DNA of 6,842 bases, taken from contig JABSQI010000091.1 of NCBI GenBank assembly GCA_013215905.1, positions 1 through 6,842 of the forward strand, written 5' to 3'. Below, in pieces: positions 6,830 to 6,842 of this stretch (position 1 is the first letter of the stretch; each line of letters begins with the position of its first letter). Made by a program: the position numbers and the translations under genes. The stretch comes from Legionellales bacterium (GTDB lineage Bacteria; Pseudomonadota; Gammaproteobacteria; PIVX01). Below the pieces are notes generated by a model. The model was not told the DNA's origin, searched no databases, and was given only the letters and a program-made list of their open reading frames with translations.

Positions 6830-6842
6830 TTTTTTATCTGCC

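Larger units (their letters stand above)
6523..6842. repeat. repeat-rich non-coding region after miaB
   Basis: No gene with a credible start or ribosome site is visible on either strand. The base composition is clearly richer in G+C than the genes to its left. It contains a 20-bp tandem duplication, a block bounded by 7-bp inverted repeats, three TTAGGGT motifs at 21-bp spacing, and two diverged copies of a composite unit; each is listed separately. AGGGTCA occurs at 6706-6712 and 6823-6829, and its reverse complement TGACCCT at 6536-6542. No clear rho-independent terminator for miaB is present: the only hairpin close to the stop is a 4-bp CCTC/GAGG stem at 6540-6551. It may be the edge of a mobile element or an interspersed repeat that runs past the window. 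Confidence 0.75.

Overview
The window looks like a low-GC, probably host-associated gammaproteobacterium. The coding sequence favours A/T-ending codons. The proteins resemble gammaproteobacterial GatC, GatA, GatB and MiaB, and the transporter resembles the 12-helix MFS carriers that are abundant in Legionella, Coxiella and Francisella relatives. That placement is inferred by eye from protein patterns; no search was run. All five confident genes lie on the + strand.

Layout. Positions 1-506 hold no convincing gene. They are very AT-rich apart from a small GC-richer patch near 206-253, and they end in the probable gatC promoter. Positions 507-3697 are a compact gatC-gatA-gatB operon with gaps of 9 and 11 bp. 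It encodes the whole tRNA-dependent amidotransferase, which turns Glu-tRNA(Gln) and/or Asp-tRNA(Asn) into Gln-tRNA(Gln) and Asn-tRNA(Asn). Positions 3698-3780 carry a bulged hairpin, then a strong Shine-Dalgarno sequence, then a 13-codon open frame that stops one base before the transporter start. Positions 3781-5073 encode the MFS transporter, which has no ribosome binding site of its own. Positions 5109-5137 hold a good sigma-70-type promoter for miaB (5167-6522), the tRNA methylthiotransferase.

Positions 6523-6842 are non-coding, clearly more GC-rich, and full of short repeats. They include a 20-bp tandem duplication, a 60-bp block bounded by 7-bp inverted repeats, three TTAGGGT motifs exactly 21 bp apart, and two diverged copies of a roughly 55-60-bp composite unit, one with a 7-bp hairpin. 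This array probably continues past the right edge.

The genes share a translation theme: GatCAB charges tRNA, and MiaB modifies A37 of tRNAs reading UNN codons. The transporter is plausibly for nutrient uptake, with unknown substrate. The ordinary genes are secure. The least explained parts are the right-hand repeat region, the altered C-terminus of MiaB next to it, and the leader-ORF arrangement ahead of the transporter.
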